Assembly (NCBI RefSeq): GCF_018691265.1
Contig: NW_024881276.1
Span: 1,426,001 to 1,490,000 of the forward strand
Length of the DNA stretch: 64,000 nucleotides
DNA from: Tyto alba
Taxonomy: Eukaryota > Chordata > Aves > Strigiformes > Tytonidae
Direction: 5' to 3'
Under the pieces are notes generated by a model, which saw nothing but the letters and a program-made list of their open reading frames with translations, was not told the origin of the DNA and made no database searches. Position numbers and translations under genes: made by a program. Shown here piece by piece: positions 8,751 to 21,337 of this stretch (position 1 is the first letter of the stretch; every line of letters begins with the position of its first letter).

Positions 8751-11700
8751 ATACCCAGTCAGCTAATTTTCAGAGGGGAGGGTAGCAGAGCATTAAGCAT
8801 TCATTGCACATGTGCTATAGTTAGCTAATTCTTACTGTGTCACAGGAGACATGGTAACCTTATTTAGCAATAGAAGAAGATGTTTTGTACGCTGCTGTGT
8901 TTAATACTCCAAGGTCTGAAGTACAGATGAACAAAAACTTTATTTCTGTCGAATAGCTTAATGTTCTTAGTTTTATAGATTATGAGGTACTGGGGAAATT
9001 GCTCGTTGCATTCATTCTGCCAAAGAACTAGAATTTAGTAGTTGGAGACAAAGAAGGTAGGAAAAGTAGGTGTATGTAAGTAATTCTATCTCTCTGCATG
9101 TTCACAATACTTACAATTGATCTTTTTAGGTGATGCTCAAAATAAATACACGAAACAGGGATTTCCAAAGGTCATCTAAGAGTTTGAGTTCAATGCAGTT
9201 AGAAAGACCATCAACATTAAGCTCCTTTAAATCAACCTTTTGAATGTCCTCCTTAAGCTGACAGACCTTTTTGAAAGGACTTCAATACCTTTTATTATAC
9301 CTTCAATACCTTTTAGAAAAGCCTGCTAATAAGCTGCCTAAATAATTTCTTTAAGCAAGTGAGCTAAAGAACAAAAACGAGAGCTATAAGAATAGCTCAA
9401 CCTGCACTATTGTGGCATGAGGGACCCAGGAAAAATGAGCCCAGGGTAGGTGCCATGACTTCTGCCTTGCAGCCACCGGGTCTCCAGAATCAGAGTCATG
9501 ATCTGACATTTCTCTAGTAACCGGCCAGTTAACCTAGGCAAGTGAGAAGAGTGGAGGATCCATACGAGAACAGGTATTCCAGCACTACAGACCTGATGTG
9601 AATACATTTGCAAATCCTGTTTAATTAGTTATCAGAAGTTCAAACTTTATATTCCATGAAAGCACGGTGTCCTACATCCAAAGGGCATCTGTCAACTGTC
9701 CATAAATCATGCTTGCAGGTCCCGGCTGTTGCTTGTTATACTCTAAGACTCTCTTCATAACATTTGAATTCTAACTTTTGCTGTTGTTTGAGTAGCTCTG
9801 GGTAACTGCTAGTGGTGTTAATTTACATTAACATCTCTCCAAGGTTTAATTACCTTGGAGACCTGCAGGCTTTACTGTTATCATAGAAGAGGAAGCCACT
9901 TGGGTGGCATGTCTCTTATCAGAGCCAAGCCATTTCTAAGCCCTCTAGATTTTTGATCTAAGATAATAATCTCAAATCTTTGTAGACCCAACCGAGAGAG
10001 AAGATTAATTCTTTCAGGATATCCATTTTAGACACCTGTCTTAAGTATCTGACCTATCTCTTTTTTATTGACTGAGAGGCATATGGGTGCTAAAATTCTC
10101 AGGCAGCTGAAAAGAATTTACCCTTGGCTACTACTGTTGCTGCAGAATGCTAAGGAAGGAAGGGAGGATTATTTTTGTAAGTAGAACTTGCAGCTACAAG
10201 CAATCACTTAATATTCTTAGTAATCTCTTTGAAAAGAGCTTTTTTAATTCTGAAAAGATGGTCTAAATGTTTTACAGCATAAGATATGAAAAGCTGTGGG
10301 TGTGTTTCAAGGTTAAAAGATGCTTCAGATGAGCAAGATGCTAAATATGTTGCCATCTCTAAATCTTGGCTAGTAAGCATTTTAAGTCATGCAGACTTGT
10401 TTGGGTAAGCCAGACACAATGATGCTGTGATTTGAGATGAACAATAATACCTTTGTGTTTGAATGAATGTTTAATTATAAGATAACAGATTGGAATTTGC
10501 TTAACCTTAAACATTTAAAAGGACTATAAAAGGCCATGAATGGAAACATCAGTAAATAATGAAGTTTTCTAACTGAAATCAAGAGCACACTCTATGGCCA
10601 TAGAGGTCATTGGAAAACTATAAATCTGAGGGAGCGAGATTTAAAACATGATGACAGATTCAAGCTGAGTTCCTGAAACTCCAAGGGAGACCATGTGAAA
10701 TACGAGTAGTGTTTCTTAAAATAGATCGTTCTATTAATAGAAGCCTGAAGTGACGCTTCCACACTGAAATGCTTTGGCTTGGTGTCAAATGTAATTTGCT
10801 CTCTGACATTTGGAAATCTCTCTCAAAATGATGGCAATGTTTAGACTTAGGATGCATTAGAAATTCTTTTCACTAGGATGTTTCTGATGTATTTTTGCAC
10901 TCGTTACCTAGGAATCCAGAGAAGAGAGTATTATGAATAATAAACAAGGTTTTATACTAATGTCTGCATTGTTTTCTTTCTACCAAGGATATAAAAATGT
11001 ATCATAAGACAGCAGACTCCTACAGAACACGTTTAATTAATTAATTTGTAAAATTACCTACTACTGTTATATTCAGATGAATATATGTATCTGAAAGCAT
11101 AAACACAGCTGTGTCTGAGCCTTTCTAAAAAGATTACCTAAGAATTTTGCAGTGCAAGCGATGGCTGGTTTCCTCCACAAACAGAAGTATGCTTTTCACT
11201 TTTTTCCTTTTTCACTGGCCTCTCCTAAAAGGCTCTTGAAGATGTTAGGTTCAGCTCTGACAGCCCTGTTTCTGTCACAGTGCTGCCAAGTACAGAAGCA
11301 TTTTACTACATAATTTTGAACTCCTGAGCTTTGAATAACATAACACTGCTTCTACATTCTTTCCCATTGCTGTCTATAATGAGGGTATTTGTGCATCGGT
11401 AATGTTTTTCTTTTACAACAAAGAGAAATACTCACCTTTTTATTTTTTTTTTTCAGGGATATTGCAATTCAGTGCTCCAGCTGTGTGGGTTTTTTTTCAC
11501 CTTGGTAACTTTTGATGTGTCCAACCAAACCTTTTGCATGGTGACTGCTCATGGCATGGGTTGGTGAGGACAGTCTTCAGGATGCTTTGTCATGACTACT
11601 GTCTTGCAGGTCAAATATTTAGGTAACGGTAACTTTTTCACCACTGGGGGCTTGATTAAATAGAGTAAGGACTTCGGTTGTTTTTTGTGAGCTTAGCAAT

Positions 11701-13661
11701 CAGCAGTGAGATGAGACACACACAACGCTCCAAGTGCAGTGTTGAGACTGATGATTAGTTAATTGAAGAATGGTGTGACTTGTTTCATTTTACTTTGTGT
11801 TTATTATGACAGTCACTGTCTGGAGCTACCAAACAAGAGAGGTAACCTCCTACCTCTCCTTCTCTCGGGTGCATGTAATATCACCATGAAGGGAGAATTT
11901 GGATGTTGGCAATGCTCACTATAGGTTTTTATTGCAGTCTCAATAAAATACCTGGAAAATGCCTGTTAACACATGCTAATTGCTCTTAGTGTCACGTAAA
12001 CTAGCAAGCCAGGGAAAACTTGTCAAAGTTTGATACAAATTTAGAGCTGTTTAAGGAAGCATACTGAAAACTGGGCTATACCATCTTTTGGTCCTGACAA
12101 AAAAATACTGTAGGTCAAAGTTTGAATGAGGACACATGTTTTTATTTGCCACAATGCCTACCATTTCTTATGTTGTAACTTTGTCCATAAGGCTAGAAAT
12201 ACTCCCTCTACTTTCTCTTTTTTTTTTTTTTTTTTTTTTTTCCTCTAGAAACATGTAGCATCAGAGGATTAGGATGATGAAACGGAATCTTGGCAAATTA
12301 GGGCCTTGCAGAGACTTACTGCCAGGGTGCTGAAGGTATCAGGAGACAGTCGGAAAGCTGTTTCTTTCAGGAACAGTACTGTTCTGTGCTAGTCAGGAAC
12401 ATTCCTCCTTTGGTGTAGGTGCCTCTGCATGTCCACTGGGCAATGCTGGTCACTCTACCTTGATGCTACATGAGAGAAAGGGGTTTCTGCTAACATAAAG
12501 AAAAAAAGGGTTAAAAGCAACTTCTGGACCTTTTGCTACACAATTAGTACTAAGTAATTATAAAGATTAAAGAGAACACAATGCAGGATCATACTTCATA
12601 CTGCCTTGTTTGTGTCTTCTTCAGAAATCTTCACACTGTCAAAAATCTCTAACAGGGAGAATTAGGATTAAATCAAGACTGTTTTCCATTAGCACTAGCG
12701 GACTTTGAATGTGATCGTGTTTAACGCTGTGTGCTTATCAACAGCGCACTTGTTTACACAGTGTGTAAAGGCAGTGTCACGTGCCATTCGCTAAGCACTA
12801 TAATGGGAAATACGAATTTCAGTACATATTAGTTAAACCCAGTTTAAATTTGGTGGAGCTGGTAATTTCCACGTTAGCAGCAGTCTGTTTTTCTGTTATA
12901 TTCTTTGATTACCGAGACTTCTAGCCTCACAAGACACTGGGTGTTACAAAATTGTTTCCTATTTTTCTTTTTAGAGAGTCTAAGTCTTGTTAAACCTGGC
13001 ACTCTTATTCCTTGACACCCTGTACTTTCTCTACTTTCTGTCTGAAGTGCTACCCGTGAAAAAGACTGTCTAAAAATATAGCCTGTAGACTTTTCTAATG
13101 ATTACAAGGGTAAAGCTGGATTATCTCACTCTTGTTTTGTCATCTGAGTTTTTCACTTTTGTCTTTAATCTTCGCATTCTGTTTTCTCTGGTTTGAATTC
13201 CCTCAATTTGAAAACATCTCATTAGGAGGCAGGTCATAGTCTAATACAGCGTTCTCTCATGCTTATTTCCATCTATTAAGCATTCATTTGGAGTTAAATG
13301 ATGAAGTATAAAACCCCTGCAAAAAGCCCATACATGCAGCCAGTTGTCAATCACTTAATCATCCCATGTAAGTCTCCCCAGAGACCCCTGTGCCAATCAC
13401 AAAACCTTAGAGAAATTGACAGTAGAAAAGTGACTGACAGAAATCTCATTTTGGAAAGCTTTTTAGGTAGAATAATAACACCTGTTAGCTCTTTGCAGGA
13501 TTTATATTCACTTTATTTGTAGGATTGCTAGCAAGCATCTTCAGTGTCCAGGAAATTCAAAGTGGTTCTGAGAGGTTCAATTCCTGAGAAGATTGGAGAA
13601 AGTTGTATATTTTTTTTTTTTTTAATAAAGTTTTTACTTTCCTGTTACTATTAGAGGTTCT
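8751..13661. other. AT-rich unique DNA, no recognised gene
   Basis: Nothing nameable was seen apart from a T24 tract at 12218-12241 and smaller T-runs near 11444 and 13608. Reading frames are short and show no family motif. The 12490-12620 stretch is AT-rich with several TAATTA-like words, which is weak evidence at most for regulatory DNA. Confidence 0.55.
12218..12241. repeat. T24 homopolymer
   Basis: Uninterrupted T run. No adjacent retroposed sequence is recognisable. Confidence 0.8.
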
Positions 13662-14267
13662 TGAGGTTTAAACCCAGCTGACCACTAAGCACCACACTCC
13701 CCTAGGGCGGTGAGTCTTACTCGCTCCCCCCAAGTGGGATGGTGAAGAGAATTGGAAGGGTGAAAGTGAGAAAACTCATGAGTTAAGATAAAAACAGCTT
13801 AATAGGCAAAGCAAAAGCCTCACATTCAATGCAGAACAAAACCAGGGATTCATTCCCCACTGCCCACGGGCAGGCAGGGGCTCAGCCCTCCCCAGGACAG
13901 CCCGGCTCCATCATATGTGATGGTGACTTGGGCAGACAAACACCATCACTCTGAATGTTCTCCCCATTCCTTCTTCTTTCCCCAGCTTTTATTGCCCAGC
14001 ACGATGTCGTGTGCTCTGCTTTATCCCTCTGGTCAGTTGGGGTCAGCTGTCCCGGCTGTGTCCCCTCCAAATTCTTGTACACCCCCGGCCTCCTCGCTGG
14101 TGGGACAGCGTGAGGAGCAGAAAAGGCCCCGGCTCTGTGTAAGCACTGCTCAGCAATAGCTAAAACATCCCTGTGTTATCTACACTCTTTTCAGCACAAA
14201 TCCAAAATATAGCCCCGTACTAGCTGCTATGAAGAAAATTAACTCTATCCCAGCCAAAACCAGCACA
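13662..14267 (-). mobile_element. ERVL-type solo LTR (second family)
   Basis: On the minus strand the element starts TGTGCTGGTTTTGGCTGGG and continues with GATAGAGTTAATTTTCTTC. From memory this is the opening of a very common ERVL-type LTR in Neoaves. It contains TTGCTGAGCAGTGCTTACAC and GGCAATAAAAGCTGGG typical of the family, and ends at a decayed GGGTTTAAACCTCA. Length is about 606 bp, normal for this LTR. No coding region is attached, so it is a solo LTR. The ends are eroded: the expected terminal CCACGACA has become CCTCA, and I see no convincing target-site duplication (AAAGT on one side, TTCTT-like on the other). It shares only the TGT...TGGTTT start with the 1-kb family and is otherwise different. 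The exact database name is not claimed. Confidence 0.85.
13987..13993 (-). promoter_or_regulatory. TATA/polyA-like AATAAAA of the ERVL-type LTR
   Basis: On the minus strand GGCAATAAAAGCTGGG includes AATAAAA, which in this LTR type sits at the core promoter position. Function is inferred. Confidence 0.4.
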
Positions 14268-15551
14268 AAAGTAAATGCATGTAAATTATATCCAATGAAA
14301 ATGGAAGTCTATGCCATAGGCTAGTAGTCTGCCACCAGATTAATTACTCATATTTGATTTTGAGGGTTGAGTACTGGCAATTATTGGAATGTAATGGTCA
14401 AAGTATTCTGTTGCAAAAGCGACCAACAGCCATAATTTGGCTATGAAATATCTAGCTTATGGCTGTGACAACAAAAAGCCTGAGAACTTAATTGATTGAA
14501 TCAAATGGTGCTTTAAAAGACTGAGACAAATAGCTCTGGTTTATTACCTTTAAAGAAAAAAAAAAATTGCAAGCACACAGGATTTTAATTAAATATTGAT
14601 GTACTACTTAAACTGTTTTTTTGTTTGAATTTGAAATCAAGACTTTGAAAAAGATTGCATCTCCAAGATGAATTTCTATGTATTAGAACATGAAAGTATA
14701 TCAGAAGTGTAAATGTGATAGTACACAGAGTTGTTTTCAAAGTATTGTTTTCCTGGACACTGCTGATTTTATTTAGCTCGTAACATTTCTTGAAAATCCA
14801 TTTATTAGATTAGGATTGGACTGATATTTATTTTTAATTCCGGGAGACATATCAACTTTTCTTTCAGATGTTGTTCTTTCATATTGCATTTGGTGGGCAT
14901 AACTCTTGATTTGGGCCACGAGATGCATATGCCAGTGAGAACAGGAGTCTAATCAAATACTCTTTGAAGTCTGGAAAGGCTCAAGGCCCTTAATTTTATG
15001 ACTTCAGCCCCACAGGGACTAATAGGAATTTACTGATGGAATATTAAGAGTAAATCAATATCTTTCCAGGGGAAAAAGAGGGGAAGGATGAAGAATTATA
15101 ATGCACACAAGTAACACTACCGTAGTAGTATATTTCTTTTCTGGTGCATGAAGGACACTGCTTATCGATCAGTTAAAATCTCAGCCAACAGGCTCCAGCT
15201 AGATGAGGCAATGATGTTAGGGGTAATTCCCATGAAGAATTTACAATTTTATCAAATACTTGCTATATTCTTCCTTTTTTTTTCCTTATGGAAAAAAAAA
15301 AAAATCCGATAGGAATGTGATGTAAAAGATAATGACACTGGAAAAGATTGAGCATTGTAAAGAAGGGAACACATCAGACTTTATTGGGGGTTTTTATACT
15401 ATTGCCCTCACTGAAGGAAACTCAGTTTTTGTACTTGATAGAGGAGTGGTACTGCGGTTTCAGATTAACTCTTCAAGTCTGAATTCTCAGTGACTGTGTA
15501 TTAGGCATCTACTGAACAGGTTCCTGCTTTAACCACAAATTTCAGAATAGC

Positions 15552-15576
15552 TTTTTTTTTTTTTTTTTTTTTTTTT
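15552..15576. repeat. T25 homopolymer
   Basis: Uninterrupted T run between AATAGC and ACGTTC. Confidence 0.8.
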
Positions 15577-15899
15577 ACGTTCTGTTTAAATAAAGAGGAA
15601 TAATAAGTAGGATCAGTTCCCAACCAAGCATCTGACCAATTATAAGCCACATTTATTAATAGTTTTGTGTAATGGTTAGTATAGTGGGTTTTTCCCCATC
15701 TCTTACTTGAACAACACTTCTAGCAATCCATGACTCATGACTTTCTAGGATAGTGATGATACATACCAGTAAAGTCTAAAGAACAAAAAACTCTGTCTGA
15801 TCAGCCTAGTCCTCTTCAGCAGGCAAAATAATCCTGTCAAAATAGAGCAATGAATATTAAAATGGAGAAAAGATAAACTGAGGACAATAAATTATTGTT

Positions 15900-15923
15900 A
15901 AAAAAAAAAAAAAAAAAAAAAAA
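15900..15923. repeat. A24 homopolymer
   Basis: Uninterrupted A run. The sequence before it is not recognisable as a retroposed gene or SINE. Confidence 0.8.
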
Positions 15924-18900
15924 GAGCTTTATTCAGGGAAATTTAGGAAAGTCTGAATGTTGAATGCCACAGAGAAACCAGTGGAGAATCAGTAATTCAC
16001 CCATAGTTAATGGTTTGCCTGCTATAAATAACGTTTTATAGAGGGTTAATCCTCATTTTTCATGGTCTGGCAGCTATTTCTGATCGTTTACAGCTGTATG
16101 TGAGTACAGACTTGGGAGAAGAAAATTTGCAAGCTAACAGCGTATTTTCTTTGTAGAAGCTGGGGATTCTGGTTAAAAGAGATCATCCAAGCCTGTGATC
16201 GCTCAGGGGAGAGGGTTCTGCCCAATTTATTCAGTGCAGTTAAGGATGTGAAACTGTTGAATTTTTCAAATGTTCTGCTATTCAGCCACCAGCCAACACA
16301 GAATTTGTCACATACCATCTACCCTGTCTGCAAGAAGATAGAGACCTTTTCAGAGAAGTTAATTCTTACCAGCTTAGCTCTCTAAAGGCAACGAGGGTGT
16401 CTGATCTGGGACACCATCTGTTCGGTTGAGGTAGTTTCTAAGCCAAGCTGTGACTGTGTGCCGTGAAGACCCGGTCAATGTGAGTTATGACTCCTACTCA
16501 TCCTGTGTGGATGGGTTTCCTTTTGAAAGACACGGGGATTTAAGCAAAAAGACTATTATTTGCTTGAGTCCTGCCCTACTCTGGGTGCAGGCAGGATATA
16601 TGCCCGGACCCAGAAGCCTGGAAGCATTCCAAAGCTCCCAAATTTACATCCTGCTTGAATTTACTCTCAGGCAACGCATAGTTTCCCTCTACCGAGACAC
16701 AAGCCAAAGAAGAACAGAGCAGTGAAGGGGTTGCAGAGCCCATTTTGGGGAGTTCTGACTGTGATAACAATCACTGTTAAAGGAAATTGAGTGACAGTTT
16801 GGCCAAAGTGGAGAATAAGGAAGAGATGAGAAGGACTCCTTATTCCAGAAAAGAAGCCATTAGCAGGAAAGAGACCAAAGAAGGTGAGCTTACCAAAGGA
16901 AACGCGTCGACTGCATCTTAACATCTTCCAAAAGAACATGAGAGAAACTGAGAGAAGGAATGACACACACATTCTGTTCCTTTGCCTAAACTGAAGCCAT
17001 TCTTGGACTGCTTGTAGTGCAGAGAGATTACTTTCACACTTCTGGCAAAGTGTGTATGTGCCAAGTATGTGAAAGGCTTCATTTCGTTGTGTTTGCACGA
17101 AAATTTAAAGAGGAAAATGTGGTGACACCACAAAGTTTCGTATTAATTTTGTAGGAGTTCCCATCCATTTTGCAGAAAATTCAGTGCAGTCCATAAAAAT
17201 GTGTCTCACTTTCTCCTTCCGTTTCAGTCTTTATCCTAAACTTCCTGACAGATTTGGAAGCCTACCTTGGCAAGACGCTCACAGAACTCTCTAGTGTTTT
17301 GGTGAAAAATCACATCTTCAGATGTCCGCGGTGCCCCAGTATGGTCATCAGCATTACTCTGTACATGAAATAGGGTAGAGTTTTTTGCAGGTGATGGGCT
17401 TTTTTTAATGCTAGTTGCTAGGTATTTGCCAAATTCACTGCAAATTTGTATAGGCCAGGTGTATTAGCTCAAAATTTCATTGTGTGAAGGAGATGCTACT
17501 TTTAATCTTTAGGTTTACATGGTATTTTCTGTTCCATTTTTTCTAGGGTATACTGTAAAATTTGCTGTGCTTTAAGAGCATGGAAGATAGGATGTAACAG
17601 GCTATTATTCAAACACAACAGTAAAATTTGAGAAACTGAGATGTAGAAATTTGCCAGTACAATCCTGTATTCATAGTGGGAAATGCAGTCAGTATATTGG
17701 ATCTTTTCAGCGGCATGTCCGTGGCAAATTAACTTTGTGAGACAATAAACTGGAGATTAACAGCCTTTCTTGCACAGTGACACTGCCAGCTACTCTCTGT
17801 CACTGAAGGAAACCTCCTGAACTTAGGGAGGTTGAAAACATACACTTATTTAAATACTTGTGCACCTTTTCGCAGTAATGACATGTCTGAAGGCGGTCAA
17901 TAGACATATCTTGAGAAACCTTTTTGTAGTTTTTTTGCCTGTGCAAATCTTAGGCTCTGTCTTTTCCTTTGTGAAAGTATATGCTCTGCTTTTTGTAGAT
18001 AACAGGACTTGAGATGGTATGATATAATTAAACTAATCCAATTACTTTATAAAATACCATTTTCAGTTAAAAAAGCTTCTTCATTAAATTTGAGATATGA
18101 ATTATCTTTGGCTTCCAAGCTGACAACTATCTGCAATACAAAATCTGAGGTAATTGCTAGTATGTGTAGCAATGAAGTCTTTCCATGTTTGGGATATAAG
18201 CTTCAAATTTTTCTAAACTTCAGATTCTAAATAACTGAAAAGAAGCTGAAAGAAAGAATTGAAAGTTATTTATAAAAAACATCCATTACAGTCTACAAAT
18301 GGTTTATCTAACTTCTGTCATAAATAAAGATCTTATTTTTTCCACAAAGGAAAACTGTTGACCAGTTTCTCGATCTGGTAAACCAAACCAAACCCAACCC
18401 CTCTCACCCCAGCCCATTTCTGATTAGTATTTAAGTAAAACCCTTAGCAAGGATTTTGTCCTATCATTTCAATTTCAGTGCCTTGTCTTTTTCCTGATTG
18501 ACACATCTATCTGAAATAATTATTTGGATTTCTTTTTCTTGCCACAAGTTCACATAAAATAAAAAGAAACAATGTGTTTCAAAAGGGGTGGAGAGGTCTA
18601 GTGCTTCTTTTTCACTCCTAGTATAGGAAGATCTACCGGTGTCACTCAAACGTGCTTGATGGAAGTCAAATTTCCAGCAACTTTTGCCAACTGCCATTCT
18701 TCATTGATGTAGTTTTAAGTCCTGTTTGGTTCATCAGGAGACTAAACTGAGTATCTGTGACAAACATCAGGAGCAAGAACAATTGCATTGTCAGATAGAA
18801 ACCTATAATAAGCAAGAAAATATCAGATTTGAAATAGAGCTGAGTCTGAAGCTCAGAAAGCAGCTCTAAGATTAAAAACTACAGAAGCTTTGAAAACTGT

Positions 18901-20252
18901 TCAGCCCATTTCTCGATAAGACTAAGAAAGTCCTGCTTTAGTTTGGAAATATTCCTGCATGATACACTTAATTGTATTTTGATCAATGCTGACTTTTCAC
19001 GCTTGGTAGTTGAAAAGATTTCCTCCAAACTTCAGGTTCTCACTGGGTGTAATTGTACCTTTGGAATATTTGCAATTACTATTAGTAGATGATGTATCCA
19101 ACAGCATCAACGATAGCTAAAACTGAAGGAAAACACTTTAAGAAACACATGTGGTTTTAGGAGCTTTGGTAGTTGAAGTTCTTGAAATTAGCTGACTTGA
19201 AATTTCTTGAGCTCCAGAGACTCCGCTTTGTTTATGTTTTTTTTTCTCCCAATAAATGGATGTTTGCAAGAAGACAGTGTTCCAGAACTAGACCTCTGGC
19301 CATTAAACAGACATTCAATGTCTGTGCTCTTATGATCCAGAATAAAACTTTTAGATGCTTTCTTTTGTTACTGAAAGTCGGTACTAAATATACCAGCTGC
19401 ACCACAATTACACTGCTTTTGTTTTTTGGTTTGGTTAGGGCTTTTTCTGATCCTCTGACAGTCTTCTGGCATAATGAAATGTCATATGAGTGAGGTTTCT
19501 TATCTCTAATACTGTCGGAGTTCCAGATTCACCTTTCCTAACCTTTACCTACATCTCTCTCCTCTATTATAGTCCTCATATAGTTTGTCCATTATCTGCA
19601 TGTGTTAGACTTACATACTTGGATGCTTGCTGCAATGCAGTCATGCCATGGCAAAAATATGCTTATTTCTCCATATATTAAAATTTCAGGTTTAGTGGTC
19701 CTATGGAGTTCAAAAAGGCCTATCTGATTTTCAGCAGAATCCTTCTGAATTTTGTCATTTTAGCAGCAGAAAAAATCCAAGAATGTAGCAGCTGAACAGT
19801 GCTTAAGAGATGAGCACACAACTTCTAAGGCATCGTGACATCGGAAGTCACAGATCCCTGCTCTGCTGGTAGCAAAGCGGGAGTCTCTCACCAAGGGATG
19901 GTTTTGCTCTCCAGGTCAGGAACGGTGCTTGTTATTGCTGATGAAAACTGTCTGGGCAGCTGACATGATGAAGCAGTAGGCCCTTTACTGCACAAAGAAA
20001 GAGCTTGTCAAGTCCCCTGCAATGTTTGACCTGTGTGTCCTGGGCGAGTCTGTGGGGAGATCCTATTCCTGATGAATTAGAAATGTTAGAGGGATACCTT
20101 TCTTTCCATGAAAAGTGAAAGGGGCTCAAAATGCCCATGGCAAATTAATATATCTATCAGTTGCTGTGATCATCAAAAAGATGCTCAAGCTGCACTTGAG
20201 CTGTCCTGGATTTGAGTGAATGTTGGTTTTGGTGGCCGGGGATGGGTCTATC

Positions 20253-20299
20253 GGGGCGGCCCCCTGTGAGAAGCTTCTCGAAGCTCCCCCAGCTCCAAT
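20253..20299 (+). promoter_or_regulatory. GC box, heat shock element and CCAAT box cluster of LTR copy C
   Basis: Within 47 bp lie GGGGCGG (Sp1-type), the perfect heat shock element AGAAGCTTCTCGAAG at 20269-20283, and CCAATCAG (NF-Y-type) at 20295. The order resembles that of vertebrate HSP70 promoters. Copies D and E have CCAAGTCAG at the CCAAT position, so a one-base deletion would account for the CCAAT box here. Binding of the named factors is inferred from consensus sequences. Confidence 0.55.
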
Positions 20300-20353
20300 C
20301 AGCTCCACCTCTGCACCAAAACTGAGCCCATCAGCTGCGCCTCTGCGATAACG

Positions 20354-20361
20354 TATTTAAG
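20354..20361 (+). promoter_or_regulatory. TATA-like box of LTR copy C
   Basis: TATTTAAG, 70 bp after the heat shock element, in the same context as in the other copies. Confidence 0.55.
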
Positions 20362-20696
20362 AAGGGACGTGGTGAGGAGCAGTGGGACTGGTGAGGAGGA
20401 GTTGCTGCAGCTGCGTGAACACCAAGGTCAGTGGAGGAATGGAGGAACGGAGGAGGGCAGGTGTGCCGGAGCAGAGACCCCCCTGTATCCTGGGGTGAGA
20501 CGGCAGGGTGGCCCCCCCCTGCCACCCATGGAGGTCTATGGTGGAGCAGATGCTGACCTGCGGTATGGGGGTGCTCCCCTCCTCTCCACCCCCACAACTG
20601 TTTAAGGTGACTACACCTGAAGGAGGCTGGGATCCTGTGGGAAGAAGCAGCCCCCATTGTTGTAGTTTAGTGCTGGGAGGATTGCAGCGTGCGGGG

Positions 20697-20870
20697 GTGT
20701 CCCACGCCGGAGCAGCTCGGGAAGGACTCCAGTTGGAGAAAGTTGGTGTCCCATGCCAGAACAACTGGGGAAGCCCTGTGGCCCGTGGGGGGACTCAATG
20801 GTGTCCCACACCAGCGCAGCTATGGAAACGCAGCGTTCCGTGGAAGGGACTCATGTTGAAGAAGGTTTGT
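20697..20870 (+). repeat. Expanded tandem repeat of LTR copy C
   Basis: Three units begin with GTGTCCCACG, GTGTCCCATG and GTGTCCCACA and end with GACTCCAG, GACTCAAT or GACTCATG. The units differ in length (about 48 to 68 bp), which shows internal deletion and duplication relative to copies B and D. Confidence 0.6.
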
Positions 20871-21337
20871 GGAGGACTGTCCCCTGTGAGAGGGAGACCA
20901 CGTTGGAGCAGGGGAAAGAAGTTCCAGAAGTTCCACCTTCCGCAAAGATGGCAGAAGCGGCAGCGCTGCCTGCACCCCCCATCCCCTGCCCCTGCTCCAC
21001 TGGGGGAGGAGGTAGAGATATCGGGAGCAGAGCTGAGCCCGGGAAGGAGGGAGGGGTGGGGGGAAGGTGTTCTCAAGATGTGGCAATGCTTCTCACTGTC
21101 CTACTCTGTCTGTTAAGTGTTGGTGTTGTTAGTGTCTGAACTAAATTGATGTTCTCTTTTAGTTCCACTAACGAGTCTGCCTTTTGCCCGTGACCGTAAT
21201 GGGTGATTCATCCCTCCCTGTCCTCTCTCAAATCCCAAGCCTTTTCCTGTATTTTCTCCTCAGTCCCTGGGGGAAAGTGGGGAGTGAGCAGCTGCGTGTT
21301 GCTCAGTTGCCCTGGGAGCTGAAGCCACGACACGAGC

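Larger units (their letters stand above)
14268..20196. other. AT-rich unique DNA, no recognised gene
   Basis: No nameable element found. It holds a T25 tract (15552-15576) and an A24 tract (15900-15923). The longest frame outside repeats lies here (16667-17098, minus, 143 codons), overlapped by 16450-16725 on the plus strand; neither translation shows a motif I recognise, and both are treated as chance. Confidence 0.55.
20202..21332 (+). mobile_element. Solo LTR copy C of the 1-kb family
   Basis: Starts TGTCCTGG and ends CCACGACA, with near-identical flanks TGAGC (20197-20201) and CGAGC (21333-21337), i.e. a 5-bp target-site duplication with one substitution. It contains a GC box (GGGGCGG, 20253-20259), a perfect heat shock element (20269-20283), a CCAAT box (20295-20299) found only in this copy, and a TATA-like box (20354-20361). 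The splice-donor-like GT is at 20427-20428, followed by an enlarged and diverged tandem array (20697-20870). The polyadenylation signal is lost: at the position of AATAAA it reads CTGAACTAAATTG (near 21136). At 1131 bp it is slightly longer than copy B because of the extra repeat material. No viral genes are attached. Confidence 0.88.

Noticed and set aside
13575..13600. GGTTCAATTCC resembling a tRNA T-loop
   Set aside because: No A box, acceptor stem or anticodon arm at the expected distance.
15900..15923. Poly-A run as the tail of a processed pseudogene
   Set aside because: The sequence upstream does not resemble a coding gene, and processed pseudogenes are rare in birds.
16667..17098. 143-codon minus-strand frame, the longest outside recognised repeats
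   Set aside because: No recognisable motif, frames are open on the opposite strand too, and there is no promoter or splice context.
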